DNA from: Leptospira sp.
GTDB taxonomy: Bacteria > Spirochaetota > Leptospiria > Leptospirales > Leptospiraceae
Assembly (NCBI GenBank): GCA_027531445.1
Contig: JAPZRK010000027.1
Span: 1-14,117 of the forward strand
Length of the DNA: 14,117 bases
Direction: 5' to 3'
Positions 5,990 through 14,093 of this stretch are shown one piece after another (position 1 is the first letter of the stretch; the number at the start of each line of letters is the position of its first letter). The translations under genes were made by a program, and so were the position numbers. Below the pieces are notes generated by a model. The model worked only from the letters and a program-made list of their open reading frames with translations, was not told where the DNA came from and made no database searches.

Positions 5990-7246
5990 CTAATTTTTTG
6001 TCTTACCCGAAACCAAGTACATTTTAAGTTTTCCTTTGCCTTTTGTATCAATTTCTCCTCGATACTCGCATTGGAATAAATCTTTCACCAATTCATAAGT
6101 GGATTCTGTAATATTGATTTTACCGACTATCCCGTTGCTTTCTGCACGACTGGCAGTATTAACTGCATCGCCCCAAATATCGTAGGCGAATTTTTTTTTG
6201 CCTACAACTCCCGCGACGACTTCGCCAGTATTGATGCCCAATCTACATTCAAAATATCTCTCACCTCGACTGATACATGTTTGTTTATAATTTTCCATAT
6301 AAGCTTGAATTTCCAAACTTGCAGACACTACATCAGCTGGATTCGTGTCATTTTCTATCGGTAAACCTCCGACACACATGTAAGCATCACCGATCGTCTT
6401 GATTTTTTCTAAGTTGTGTTTTTCAATAATTTCATCAAATGCTGAAAAACAATGATTGAGCTGTTCAATCACTTCTTCTGGATTCATGCTCGCGCAACGC
6501 TCTGTAAAGCCTTTAAAATCAGTAAATAAGATAGTAACTTTTTTGAAATGACGAGCCTTTGCTTTGCCAGTATTCTTAAGCTCATCGGCCACTTCATCTG
6601 GCATAATATTTCGTAAGAGTTTATCTGATTGGATTTTTTTTTCAGCTAGATGAGCGTTATTGAGTTCCAAAAGATGGTGCTGCTGGGTTGTTAATTGACG
6701 AAAATAGACTAAGGTGTAAAAAAACACCCCAGATACTACCCCAATGTTCATTAAAAAAAATAAGTTTATAATGGGTTCGCTCAAAGTGACTTCGTGGGGA
6801 AAGTTATCTTTAAAAATAACAGAGAAAATAGCATGTAATAAAAACAGACCAAACCATATGATTCCCGCATTCTTCCCCTTGAAGAATAGAGCCCCAAGCG
6901 GAGCTAGCAATGACCACAAGATCACTGCACCCGAGTTGATAAATCCTCCCATTACAACTTGCAATAAGAATGGAACAAGCCAGATAAAAAAGATATAAAT
7001 GTATCAAGCTACATCAAAGTTTTTGCTAAAATACAAATAGATGGTGGTTAACAGAAGCAAAAAGAAATAGGCTAGTGGAAATTTATACGCCAATGTCAAA
7101 TTTAGACTATAGTACATAATCACCCAAGTGATGCAACCCATAGCTTTGAAAAGTACGATCAGGATTAAAACAGATTTGTTGATTCGTTCGGAGGCTGAAT
7201 CACTTGTTTTGTTGGCCAAGCTAGTAAGTCTATATACAATGTTCAT
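5990..7246 (-). pseudogene. Membrane-bound class III adenylate cyclase interrupted by one in-frame TGA
   Basis: Translation from ATG 7246 gives 80 codons of membrane segments ending NFDVA, a TGA at 7006-7004, and then the same frame continues as YIYIFFIWLVPFLLQ and VVMGGFINSGAVILWSLLAP, the typical second half of the membrane region. The catalytic domain then follows to 5990, about 417 residues in total. All key residues are intact: metal aspartates in LFTDFKG and IGDAYM, the adenine-selecting Lys in KTIGD and Asp in YDIWGD, and VNTASR with the transition-state Asn and Arg. It would make cAMP on the cytoplasmic side. The stop is most simply a CGA-to-TGA change. If expression restarts downstream (TTG 6964 or the nearby ATG), a shortened cyclase with four membrane segments could still be made, but no ribosome-binding site is visible. 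Sequencing error or readthrough are alternatives. Confidence 0.85.
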
Positions 7247-7422
7247 AAAAGTGTAGTGTCAATCAGTCTCAAAAATCAAAAATTCACGACGGAATTAATA
7301 TTCCAAGTCATTTTATTCACTACGAGTCTCAATATGCACAATAGAAGCCTGATATGCGTGACACCATCAAATTATAGGATGTGATCCCGCTTAAAGGCGA
7401 ATGTATTGTAAAAAAATAGAAT
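7247..7422. other. Spacer upstream of the cyclase gene
   Basis: No gene or clear terminator is seen. On the minus strand TTGACA lies just ahead of ATG 7246, with TGTATA 18 bases later inside the first codons. If that is the promoter, translation would begin further downstream, for instance at the in-frame ATG about 35 codons in. Confidence 0.3.
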
Positions 7423-7905
7423 TCACTTAACCTCAATGCCATTTTCACTGATCAGAAAGACATTCAATTTATTTTTCTTTACATTCACATCTTGTTCGAT
7501 TACGACAATTTTATCCGGGTAGACAAAATCTATTTTTATATGTTGCAGATCGCAACCAATATCGATTCCTTTTTTGCACTGATTGGAGGTGAGATTTTCG
7601 ATTGTCTTACAATTAGGATTTAGATAAAAATATTTGTTGTGAGTTACGGTTCCTTCTTTATCGAAATCAATCGCCGTATACTCTCGGTAGATCTTGTCAT
7701 TTGGTAATCTTGAATAAAAATTATACTCTTTGATCTTTCTTAATGTTTGATTCTTAATTTGCCATTTAAACTGACAAACATTAGAATTAAGTAGAGGATG
7801 ATAATATTCATATCTTCTAAAATAGTGCACTGTTTCACAACTAAAGAATAAAAAAATAGTAAGAATAAAGACAAGGGTGAGAGGAATTCTTTTTATCATT
7901 TGCAT
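7423..7905 (-). CDS. Hypothetical lipoprotein, 160 residues
   Basis: The N-terminal end has two or three basic residues, a hydrophobic stretch (IPLTLVFILTIFLFFSC) and a cysteine at position 23 that fits a relaxed spirochaetal lipobox, so export and lipidation are likely. The mature part is tyrosine- and lysine-rich, with four further cysteines, and ends in a beta-like segment (KIVVIEQDVNVKKNKLNVFLIS). I do not recognise the family. Two ATGs are close together. The first overlaps the upstream gene by ten bases; the second (7899) forms an ATGA overlap with its stop. Either way the two genes are translationally coupled. It is the last of three tightly spaced genes starting with the Rhs tip at 9155, so an immunity or accessory role is possible but unproven. 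Confidence 0.7.
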   Translation of the reverse strand: MQMIKRIPLTLVFILTIFLFFSCETVHYFRRYEYYHPLLNSNVCQFKWQIKNQTLRKIKEYNFYSRLPNDKIYREYTAIDFDKEGTVTHNKYFYLNPNCKTIENLTSNQCKKGIDIGCDLQHIKIDFVYPDKIVVIEQDVNVKKNKLNVFLISENGIEVK

Positions 7906-8513
7906 AATTGATCCATGATTCTTTCAGGAGTTTTGATCACTTTCATTTCATTAGCGTGTGTCACTAAGTTCACTTCTAGGATTGCCGTCTCGTTTTCTTT
8001 GAGATGAATACGAATCATTCTTTGAAAAGGATAAATAACCCCTTGATATCCCTTAAGAGGTTTTTCTCTTAATTCTAATTCGAAAATTCTCCCCCCGGCT
8101 GGAAAAGGAAAAATATGGTTACAACCAGGAACAAAGATTTGACGTTTAAATTCAAGGGGTGTATTATTTAATTGCCAACTTTGAAAAATCGTCTCCTGTT
8201 TTGGAAATGGAATTGGCATTAACCTAACTTTTACATGCTCATTGATTTCATTATCATACTCAGATAAATACAAAAAACCGGAGGCGCTTCGATTTTTTTC
8301 TTCTTTTTTTTCTGATTCTATATCGATTAGATAGATCATCAAAAAAGAATTTTTAACATTTTCTAGAGGATAGTTTTTATCATAAGAAAGGAAATCAGGT
8401 CTAATGTATAAATTTCCAACTCCACAATTACAGATAATGCACACGAGCATTAGAAAAATAATTCGAATTAAGTTCATTTTTTTTAATAGAATTAATATTA
8501 GTCTCGATTTCAT
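7896..8513 (-). CDS. Hypothetical lipoprotein, 205 residues
   Basis: The N-terminal end holds a hydrophobic stretch ending in MLVCIICNCGVG, where Cys28 or Cys30 could be the lipidated residue. A start at the internal Met13 (MNLIRIIFLML) would give a more normal signal length, but neither start has a good ribosome-binding site. The mature protein has a central VKVRLMPIPFPKQET, a motif around VPGCNHIFPFPAGGRIFELEL, and a C-terminal beta-rich part. I do not recognise the family. It begins 15 bases behind the Rhs tip and overlaps the next lipoprotein gene, so the three are probably co-transcribed. Membrane anchoring combined with this position makes it the better candidate for a cognate partner of the Rhs tip; that is inference. 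Confidence 0.7.
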   Translation of the reverse strand: MKSRLILILLKKMNLIRIIFLMLVCIICNCGVGNLYIRPDFLSYDKNYPLENVKNSFLMIYLIDIESEKKEEKNRSASGFLYLSEYDNEINEHVKVRLMPIPFPKQETIFQSWQLNNTPLEFKRQIFVPGCNHIFPFPAGGRIFELELREKPLKGYQGVIYPFQRMIRIHLKENETAILEVNLVTHANEMKVIKTPERIMDQLCK

Positions 8514-8528
8514 AGTTCTTGTCTCGCT

Positions 8529-9155
8529 TCAATAAGTTAAATAATCAAAGCTATTTGTCTTTTCATTGATTTCGTGATAGGTGGAATAGGAAATATTTGG
8601 AATTGGCGTCATCAGATTTATAAAAAAATTAATGGCGAGATCCGTACCAGCGTATGGATTGTTTTTTGAAGTAGCCAAAGTCTTTACATGTGAAAATGCA
8701 AATAGACTTGCTTTTATAAAGCCGATACTGACATCCTTACTGAATAACCACCTGGAGCCATCTTTCAATCCAAATAAAAATTTGGAATGATTTAAATACG
8801 TTTCTCCAAGAGCTTGGGTTTCGCTATTCGTTATTAACAAATTTCCTTTGTCAACCAGGAATTTTTGATATTGATACATACCAATCCCAGCGCCGATAGC
8901 TGCTCCCACCAATCCGCCAACATAAGCCCCTTGCAAAGCGCTACGTTCATCCCATCCACCTCTATTATTATTTTGTGCTCCTATGTATCCTCCTGCTACG
9001 TATCCAAATGTTGATCCAATTACATATCCACCTGCAGTTAAACCAATTGTCGCCCATATCTTGAGTGCATGAGTTGCATACGTACCTTGCATTGCTGCAT
9101 AATAAGGTGAGGATAGCCCAGCAGTCATGACGATGGAAACGATCATTATCACCAC
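8529..9155 (-). CDS. Detached C-terminal tip of an Rhs protein (glycine-zipper type)
   Basis: The open frame of up to 208 residues directly continues, after a -1 shift, an Rhs core whose conserved NPPNYVDPS lies just upstream. It opens with a hydrophobic stretch. Then come two glycine-zipper segments, TAGGYVIGSTFGYVAGGYIG and GAYVGGLVGAAIGAGIGMY, separated by a polar NNNRGGWDERSALQ, and a C-terminal ~110 residues without recognisable motifs. In intact Rhs proteins the part behind the core is the variable, often toxic tip. The zipper suggests membrane insertion or packing, but no enzymatic fold is apparent. The listed start is a GTG (9155) without a convincing binding site, and an ATG lies three codons in. 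Whether it is translated on its own is uncertain. It may be pseudogene debris. Confidence 0.6.
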   Translation of the reverse strand: MVIMIVSIVMTAGLSSPYYAAMQGTYATHALKIWATIGLTAGGYVIGSTFGYVAGGYIGAQNNNRGGWDERSALQGAYVGGLVGAAIGAGIGMYQYQKFLVDKGNLLITNSETQALGETYLNHSKFLFGLKDGSRWLFSKDVSIGFIKASLFAFSHVKTLATSKNNPYAGTDLAINFFINLMTPIPNISYSTYHEINEKTNSFDYLTY

Positions 9156-9331
9156 CGCAAGCCCGGTTTTGACGGATCAACATAGTTAGGCGGATTTCCC
9201 TTAACATACATATATCGATTCATTCCAAAAGCTTCATTGCCAGAGGCTACGGAATCAGGATGTAAAAAACGCCCGAGTTGGGGATCGTAAAATTTCACCC
9301 TTGGGATGATTGGTTTAACTAAGGCGAAATT
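9149..9331 (-). pseudogene. Truncated Rhs/YD-repeat core fragment
   Basis: The frame encodes VKFYDPQLGRFLHPDSVAS, then a segment with NRYMYVKGNPPNYVDPS. This is the highly conserved end of the Rhs repeat-associated core domain. Upstream the frame is closed by TAA at 9334-9332, and nothing of the long repeat barrel is present before the next gene ends at 9376. Downstream it stops at TGA 9151-9149, because one base appears to be missing in an A-run (four As at 9167-9170); adding one A would fuse it to the tip at 8529-9155. So the gene has lost its whole N-terminal body and is frameshifted at the core/tip border. Confidence 0.9.
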
Positions 9332-9375
9332 TTATTCGATTAACTCAAGTAAAAGATCTATACCTAACAATGGTA

Positions 9376-9903
9376 TTATCGATCTTTCTTTTGTCTTTGG
9401 ATTTCATCAGGTTTCGGTTTTTGAAAACTTTTTCCAGGCCCATTTGTTTTTACTTCTTCTAAAGAACGATCAACTACCGTGCGAAGATTACTTTCCGATC
9501 TGAATTCTTTTAAAAAACCTTCCACTTTCGTTTGATTGCGCCAATAAAAACCGTTAGCATAAGATCTGACTGCGAAATTTCGAAGTGATTTGGGTGCCGC
9601 ATCATCACCGATTTTCTGCTGTAAAAAAGTTTCGATATCTTCCGTTGGATAAAACTGTAACAAAAGAATCGCACGTTCCTTCGCATAGATTCTAACTCCG
9701 GATTCATTAGAAATTGATTTCAAATATGGAGCTGGATCTGATGTGATCTGGTCCACTTGCGTTTTCAACTCTTCTACTTGTTGGTGACCTGTCTGCAGTA
9801 TAATGCTTTTTATGCGGTTATAAGTTGCTGTATCCAAACTTTGTGCCCATGAAGCACTTCCAGTGAATAAAAATAATACAATAAATTTGATGATTGTTTT
9901 CAT
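9376..9903 (-). CDS. Exported helical (HEAT-like) protein
   Basis: The start is set at ATG 9903, where AGGAGC lies five bases ahead; an in-frame start 15 codons earlier overlaps the stop of the upstream gene. The product is 175 residues. MKTIIKFIVLFLFTGSASWA is a classical signal peptide with a type I cleavage site after Ala20, so the protein is periplasmic or secreted. The mature part is predominantly helical with HEAT-like spacing (ERAILLLQFY, then SLRNFAVRSYANGF) and a strongly charged C-terminal end. HEAT repeats bind other proteins. The gene lies 11 bases behind the ASH-metzincin lipoprotein gene and has its own strong binding site, so the two should be co-expressed and may work together. 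The HEAT assignment is moderate. Confidence 0.75.
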   Translation of the reverse strand: MKTIIKFIVLFLFTGSASWAQSLDTATYNRIKSIILQTGHQQVEELKTQVDQITSDPAPYLKSISNESGVRIYAKERAILLLQFYPTEDIETFLQQKIGDDAAPKSLRNFAVRSYANGFYWRNQTKVEGFLKEFRSESNLRTVVDRSLEEVKTNGPGKSFQKPKPDEIQRQKKDR

Positions 9904-9914
9904 AACTGCTCCTA

Positions 9915-12845
9915 TTAATAAACGATTGGATAGTTTCTCAGGATCCAACCTTGTTCTCCTGTCAATTGGGTTTGAGCAGTCACGCCATCACCTGCCCAAA
10001 ACATCAAATTTGAAGCTCCCGAATTGGTAAATCCAGTGAGGTTGCATTCGCTAATATCTACAACACCATTTGAATTGAGATCGCGAGTGGATAGACAATA
10101 AGGAGTGTCGGAAAGTGCATCCTTTCGATTCAGAGAATTTGTAGAGGAAGCATTGAATCCCCCTCTCTCATTCGTATGAAACAACCCTAGGAAATGACCG
10201 GCTTCGTGTGCCATCGTATCACCTAGAAAAGTTTGATCTGATGCCGATAATGCTGATCCCGCTGTACCGCTACTTCGATGAGGTTCTAGGAACACAATCA
10301 TGCCTGATTTTTTTGTGCCCGTTAGACCAGGAACGCCAGGAATTCCAGCAGAAATCCCAAGGACACCAGCGACTTCGGAGTTGCTAGCAGTAAAGAAAAT
10401 GTTCAAACTGTCCGAACTTTGACTCGCAGAGGAAGATACATACAGTTTACTAAGAGATCCGGTTACAAGGCCAGTGTCACTTGAAACATTGGTTATGGTT
10501 TGAAATTCAGAAGCAGTGAGGGTCGTTGCTGTGAATTCCAAATCAATCTTTACCGAATTCTGGGCATAAATGGTTTTCATACGATCAACTGCCGTTTGAA
10601 TTCCTGCTTCTGTCGGTGTCGCATATGTGCCATCAATGAAGATCAATCTAATTTTCAATTTTTTACGATATGTCCAGACATGGCCAAGTCCGCTCGAACT
10701 ATCGGAACCTGTCGATGAGGTAAAGGATTGTTCTTCATTTAAACTTGGATTGCAATTTTGAATCACTCGAAAATTTGCTGTCGTATTAGAAAAGCTAACG
10801 CCTGAATTGATTTCAAATCTCAGCGAATTCGTTGAGCCAGAGCTAGGTGAATAGGTAGGAATGGTCCCCGAACTATCCAACCTCATATATTCGCTATTAT
10901 TTCGACCGTAAGGATAAAGACCTGTGTAAGTCGTGTTACCAGATCCATCCCTTCCAATTAAGTATTGATTGGAAGCATTCAATAAATAGTTAAAAACAAA
11001 ACCATTGCTCGCAGTAACGGAGTGAGGTTGATCTATATAATAAATGACAGAAGGATTGGACGTTGTCGTTGCAATCGAGACAGGAGACGCCCAAAAAAGC
11101 GATAAGCCAGTCCCAAAGAAATTTGCCTGAGATCCGGCATTGCTACTTCGCGTTCCAGTTGTGACCACAGGCGTACAGCTCTGAGTCGGTATGGAGCCAG
11201 TTGCACTCAAATTAATCGTATAACTTCCCTCATCTGCATCATTATTGGCAATCGTTAATACCGCGGATTTACTTCCTGTTGAAGTCGGAGAAAAATTTAC
11301 TGTAAATGTTGTAGTGCCAGTGGCGCTTAATGTAGTAACAGGAGGTTGACCAACAACGCTGAACATAGAAGCATCACTTCCTGAGATAGTCACTCGTGGT
11401 GAACCAGTTAGGTTTAGGGTCGCATTGCCAACATTTTGAATCGTGAAAGACGTTGCCGCGCTTGTTGTTCCGATCCGAATGCTACCTATACCGGAAAAGG
11501 TTCCACCTGAAGCGATGTCTGTTGACCCTTGTCTAACATTGATTTCAGGGGCAGGGGCGGCGGTTGCTACGCCCGATATCGAAAAATTGTATGGATTTTC
11601 ATCTGCATCATTATTAGCAAATGAGATCGTTGCGGATTTTGAGCCTGCTGTAGTAGGTGAAAAAACAACCGAGAAGGTGATGCTATTCCCAGCCGTGATC
11701 GTTGACGATGCCGGTTGAACGCTTACATTGAACTGGTCGGCATTGGTTCCCCCAATGCTAACAATGGGTGCACCTGACAATGTCAAATCGAGATCGCCCA
11801 AATTTTGGATTCGAAATTGAACAGCTGAACCGCTACTTCCTGACTGCACGTTCGAGAATGTGTAAGTTCCCGAACCATCTAAAATGTTCCCCGAAGTAGA
11901 AACCAATTGAACATTGATTTCTGGTGCGGGGGCCGCCGTTGCAAAACCAGTAATATTAAATACAAAAGGGGCTTCATCGGTATCATCGTTTGCAATCGAT
12001 ACACTTGCATTTTTAGTACCCTCTGATGTCGGAGAAAAGGTAACTGTAAACGTTGTGCTATCGTTAACCGCTAAGGAAGACGACATTCCTGCGGCATTCA
12101 CGGAGAATTGATTTGCATTTGCTCCACCTAAAGTAGGTGGAACGGTCAGATTTAAATTGGCAGTGCCTAAATTCCGTATGGTGAAGGTAACGGCAGTTCC
12201 ACTTAGAGTCGCTCGCACATTGCCAAAGTTATGCGTGTTTGTGTTTGTTGCATAAACAGTGGATCCCTGTCTAACATCTATTTCAGGTTCCGGCCCAGCT
12301 GTTGATTTGGCAGTTAAGTTTAAAATGAATGTAGGCGTGTTCGGGTCATTGGAAGCGATTCTTAATTGGGCAGTTTTGATACCAGTCTGATTTAAACCAG
12401 GTGTAAAACGGATTGTAAAGTTAGTTGTTGAAGAAGGAGTCAAAGTCGTCGTGCTAGGTTGCACGACTGTGAACTGAGCAGAATCAGTCCCCGATTTTTG
12501 AACGGCAGGAGAAGAGCTTAGATTTAAATTTGCCAGACCATTGTTTCTGATGGTGAGTGTGAACTGGGTTCCTAGTGTATTTTGCACTGCATTCCCAAGA
12601 TCTAAAGTCGCAGTATCGGCAAGCGAATTTGATCCTTCAAATAGCCGGATCGTAGGTGTAACCTGAGCCGGGTCGCTAGCGTCAGTTGACGTAGCAGTAC
12701 TGGATGTTCCTGGTGTTGGAGAGGCGCCACCTAAGGCCAATACAAGTCCCGCGGCATCGCCTCCGCCCCCACCGCCTGCGGGAGGACAATTGATTAAGAG
12801 TAGAGAAGTGAGAACGATGGAGAGGAAAGACTTTACATTTTTCAT
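9915..12845 (-). CDS. Large lipoprotein with four ASH-type repeats and a C-terminal metzincin protease domain
   Basis: The 976-residue product has a lipoprotein signal ending LLLINC (Cys20), a poly-Gly and Thr/Ser-rich linker, and four ~120-residue immunoglobulin-like repeats of the choice-of-anchor D/ASH type at about 66-181, 187-303, 308-428 and 433-549. The last three open with a PEINV or PEIDV phrase and close with ASIAND-type strands. A unique middle region (555-720) is followed by a peptidase domain from about 727. HEAGHFLGLFH at 880-890 fits HExxHxxGxxH of metzincins, and SNLMFWAGD near 948 supplies a candidate Met-turn. The combination with DTPYC resembles pappalysin/cytophagalysin (M43) enzymes. 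It is probably a surface-anchored zinc protease on a beta-rich stalk. No Shine-Dalgarno sequence is visible. Substrates are unknown. Confidence 0.88.
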   Translation of the reverse strand: MKNVKSFLSIVLTSLLLINCPPAGGGGGGDAAGLVLALGGASPTPGTSSTATSTDASDPAQVTPTIRLFEGSNSLADTATLDLGNAVQNTLGTQFTLTIRNNGLANLNLSSSPAVQKSGTDSAQFTVVQPSTTTLTPSSTTNFTIRFTPGLNQTGIKTAQLRIASNDPNTPTFILNLTAKSTAGPEPEIDVRQGSTVYATNTNTHNFGNVRATLSGTAVTFTIRNLGTANLNLTVPPTLGGANANQFSVNAAGMSSSLAVNDSTTFTVTFSPTSEGTKNASVSIANDDTDEAPFVFNITGFATAAPAPEINVQLVSTSGNILDGSGTYTFSNVQSGSSGSAVQFRIQNLGDLDLTLSGAPIVSIGGTNADQFNVSVQPASSTITAGNSITFSVVFSPTTAGSKSATISFANNDADENPYNFSISGVATAAPAPEINVRQGSTDIASGGTFSGIGSIRIGTTSAATSFTIQNVGNATLNLTGSPRVTISGSDASMFSVVGQPPVTTLSATGTTTFTVNFSPTSTGSKSAVLTIANNDADEGSYTINLSATGSIPTQSCTPVVTTGTRSSNAGSQANFFGTGLSLFWASPVSIATTTSNPSVIYYIDQPHSVTASNGFVFNYLLNASNQYLIGRDGSGNTTYTGLYPYGRNNSEYMRLDSSGTIPTYSPSSGSTNSLRFEINSGVSFSNTTANFRVIQNCNPSLNEEQSFTSSTGSDSSSGLGHVWTYRKKLKIRLIFIDGTYATPTEAGIQTAVDRMKTIYAQNSVKIDLEFTATTLTASEFQTITNVSSDTGLVTGSLSKLYVSSSASQSSDSLNIFFTASNSEVAGVLGISAGIPGVPGLTGTKKSGMIVFLEPHRSSGTAGSALSASDQTFLGDTMAHEAGHFLGLFHTNERGGFNASSTNSLNRKDALSDTPYCLSTRDLNSNGVVDISECNLTGFTNSGASNLMFWAGDGVTAQTQLTGEQGWILRNYPIVY

Positions 12846-13136
12846 ATGTTATACCAACAAGGCCTATTTTTCAATTTTCACATTTAGCGGTTCAAAAATG
12901 AAGCCACCGAACGTGCGTCTGGATAGGTGAAATCACCAAAACCTAGGACTAATACCAAGTTAGTAGGTTTGGTGACAAAAGGCGAACAAATTTTAAAAAA
13001 AAGAGAAATTTTTAATTTTCGAAAAACTAAACCTAACTCGTTTAAATATGCAAATCGGAATGGTAACGCTGTTCAGGAATTAACGTCCGTAATCCTTGCG
13101 CGTCGCAAAACGCTGAGCCGCATATATGCGACCAAA
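12846..13136. other. Intergenic region with alternative hairpins
   Basis: No gene is supported; a small plus-strand frame at 12927-13172 runs through the terminator and lacks a binding site. GGTGA at 12926-12930 can pair with TCACC at 12933-12937, or that TCACC can pair with GGTGA at 12971-12975 as the base of a longer interrupted stem (TCACCAAA with TTTGGTGA, CCTA with TAGG, CTAA with TTAG). The two are mutually exclusive. They lie about 80-130 bases ahead of the start of the metzincin lipoprotein gene, so they may be in its leader. CGCATATATGCG at 13119-13130 is a perfect palindrome in a locally GC-richer stretch. Confidence 0.45.
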
Positions 13137-13164
13137 AAAAAGGAAAACTTTCGTTTCCCTTTTT
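13134..13164 (-). terminator. Intrinsic terminator of the DUF4410-like lipoprotein gene
   Basis: Read leftward, AAAGGGAAAC pairs with GTTTTCCTTT across a GAAA loop (one mismatch), and a run of eight Ts follows (13141-13134). It lies about 45 bases behind the stop of the gene at 13210-13740. The T-run on the other side is shorter, so termination may be bidirectional but is stronger leftward. Confidence 0.75.
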
Positions 13165-13209
13165 GTATCTAGTTTAACAGCTATGACGAATCAACTGTTC
13201 AATAAAAAT

Positions 13210-13740
13210 TTAGTCTGCAAATTCCAATAATAAATATTGTGCTAGACGGTCGCCACCTGCTTTTGCCACGTCTTTCGTTGTTCCAGCGAGTACAGTCCCT
13301 CCAGAAGAAAGTTCTTCCAGTGTAAACTCACCTAAGCTAGATAATGATTTGATATCTAAAATTTTCCCATTTCCTTCAATTTTCGCTCTGCCAGCGAACG
13401 CACCAGCCAATGCTCTTTTTGAGTCCGTCACTTCGTTGATATGTGTGAAAACGATTTCAACTTTAAATTTACATGCAGGAGTACATTTTTCTTGAGCAGT
13501 AAAAAACTTATGTTTTGTTGCTGATTTCAATTTGCTCATTAATGCATTTTCGAAGAGATTCAATGCCATGTTTGACTCGTCAGATCCTACAATCGCACTT
13601 TTGTCTAAAAAAATCTGAATGGATTCTGAAGTTGTGCTTTTGGGAGCATACGCCTTCACTTGTGTCACTTTTCCTGTCGCGGAACAATTAACTACTGTCA
13701 GTGCGACAGCAATAACGAGAATCATAAATTTTTTATTCAT
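13210..13740 (-). CDS. Small lipoprotein, DUF4410-like
   Basis: The product is 176 residues. MNKKFMILVIAVALTVVNC ends in a spirochaetal lipobox with Cys19, so the protein should be lipidated. The mature part has the layout of small DUF4410-type outer-envelope proteins: an N-terminal strand, a helix carrying ALNLFENALMSKLKSA, a middle strand KFKVEIVFTHINEV, a small-residue ALAGAFAGRAKIEGNGKILD segment, and a C-terminal helix GGDRLAQYLLLEFA. The role of such proteins is not established. AAAGGAAA lies about ten bases ahead of the ATG, a little far for a ribosome-binding site. It is a single-gene unit with its own promoter candidate (13790-13817) and terminator (13134-13164). The family call is tentative; the lipoprotein call is firm. 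Confidence 0.75.
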   Translation of the reverse strand: MNKKFMILVIAVALTVVNCSATGKVTQVKAYAPKSTTSESIQIFLDKSAIVGSDESNMALNLFENALMSKLKSATKHKFFTAQEKCTPACKFKVEIVFTHINEVTDSKRALAGAFAGRAKIEGNGKILDIKSLSSLGEFTLEELSSGGTVLAGTTKDVAKAGGDRLAQYLLLEFAD

Positions 13741-13759
13741 GTTGAAGTTTTTTCCTTTG

Positions 13760-13774
13760 GGTCATTTCTTGACC
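13760..13774. promoter_or_regulatory. Small inverted repeat in the leader of the DUF4410-like gene
   Basis: GGTCA-TTTCT-TGACC lies between the candidate -10 element and the start codon. It could be an operator or a small RNA hairpin. The evidence is symmetry and position only. Confidence 0.3.
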
Positions 13775-13789
13775 TAACCTCAAAAAAGG

Positions 13790-13817
13790 AATATAAATAA
13801 ATTTCGTTCAATCACAA
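13790..13817 (-). promoter_or_regulatory. Candidate promoter of the DUF4410-like gene
   Basis: On the minus strand TTGTGA (13812-13817) and TATATT (13790-13795) are 16 bases apart, about 50 bases ahead of ATG 13740. This is a consensus match only. Confidence 0.35.
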
Positions 13818-14093
13818 AAAAAGAAAAATATTAAAAAATAAACAAAGTCCGCGCTAAATTAGGCCAAATTCATATTACATCGAAAATCGGCGAATAGCGA
13901 TTTTTAAAATAGATCGAATGGATCGGTATGATCTTTTTTGCATCAAGAACGGGAATGATTAGGAAGCCTTTTTGAAGAATACAGATTAGCGAAGATATTT
14001 TAGTATATTTTTAACAATTGATTGGACGAAGACAAAATTGATCTGTAACAAAACTTAAAACAAAAATCGTGAGAAGGATGAAGTTGATATAGG
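13818..14093. other. AT-rich intergenic region
   Basis: No reading frame of protein character and no RNA gene was seen in this stretch on either strand. It separates the leftward lipoprotein gene from whatever lies beyond the window edge. Confidence 0.4.

Noticed and set aside
7004..7006. TGA as a selenocysteine codon in the adenylate cyclase
   Set aside because: The position is in a membrane-proximal segment, not a redox site, and no convincing stem-loop was seen just behind it. A point mutation is simpler.
9160..9175. Programmed -1 frameshift joining Rhs core and tip
   Set aside because: The four-A run allows a Lys-tRNA slip, but there is no full slippery heptamer (the P-site Ser codon cannot re-pair). 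The gene is also truncated upstream, so decay is more likely.
9306..9503. Plus-strand 65-codon frame across the Rhs/HEAT gene border
   Set aside because: It is antisense to two better supported frames and has no binding site.
10500..12111. Plus-strand frames inside the metzincin gene (including 11443-11718 and 11914-12111)
   Set aside because: They are antisense to the repetitive ASH region; their similarity to each other reflects the repeats on the coding strand.
12927..13172. Plus-strand 81-codon frame in the intergenic region
   Set aside because: It reads through the palindrome and the leftward terminator, lacks a binding site and has basic, low-complexity composition.
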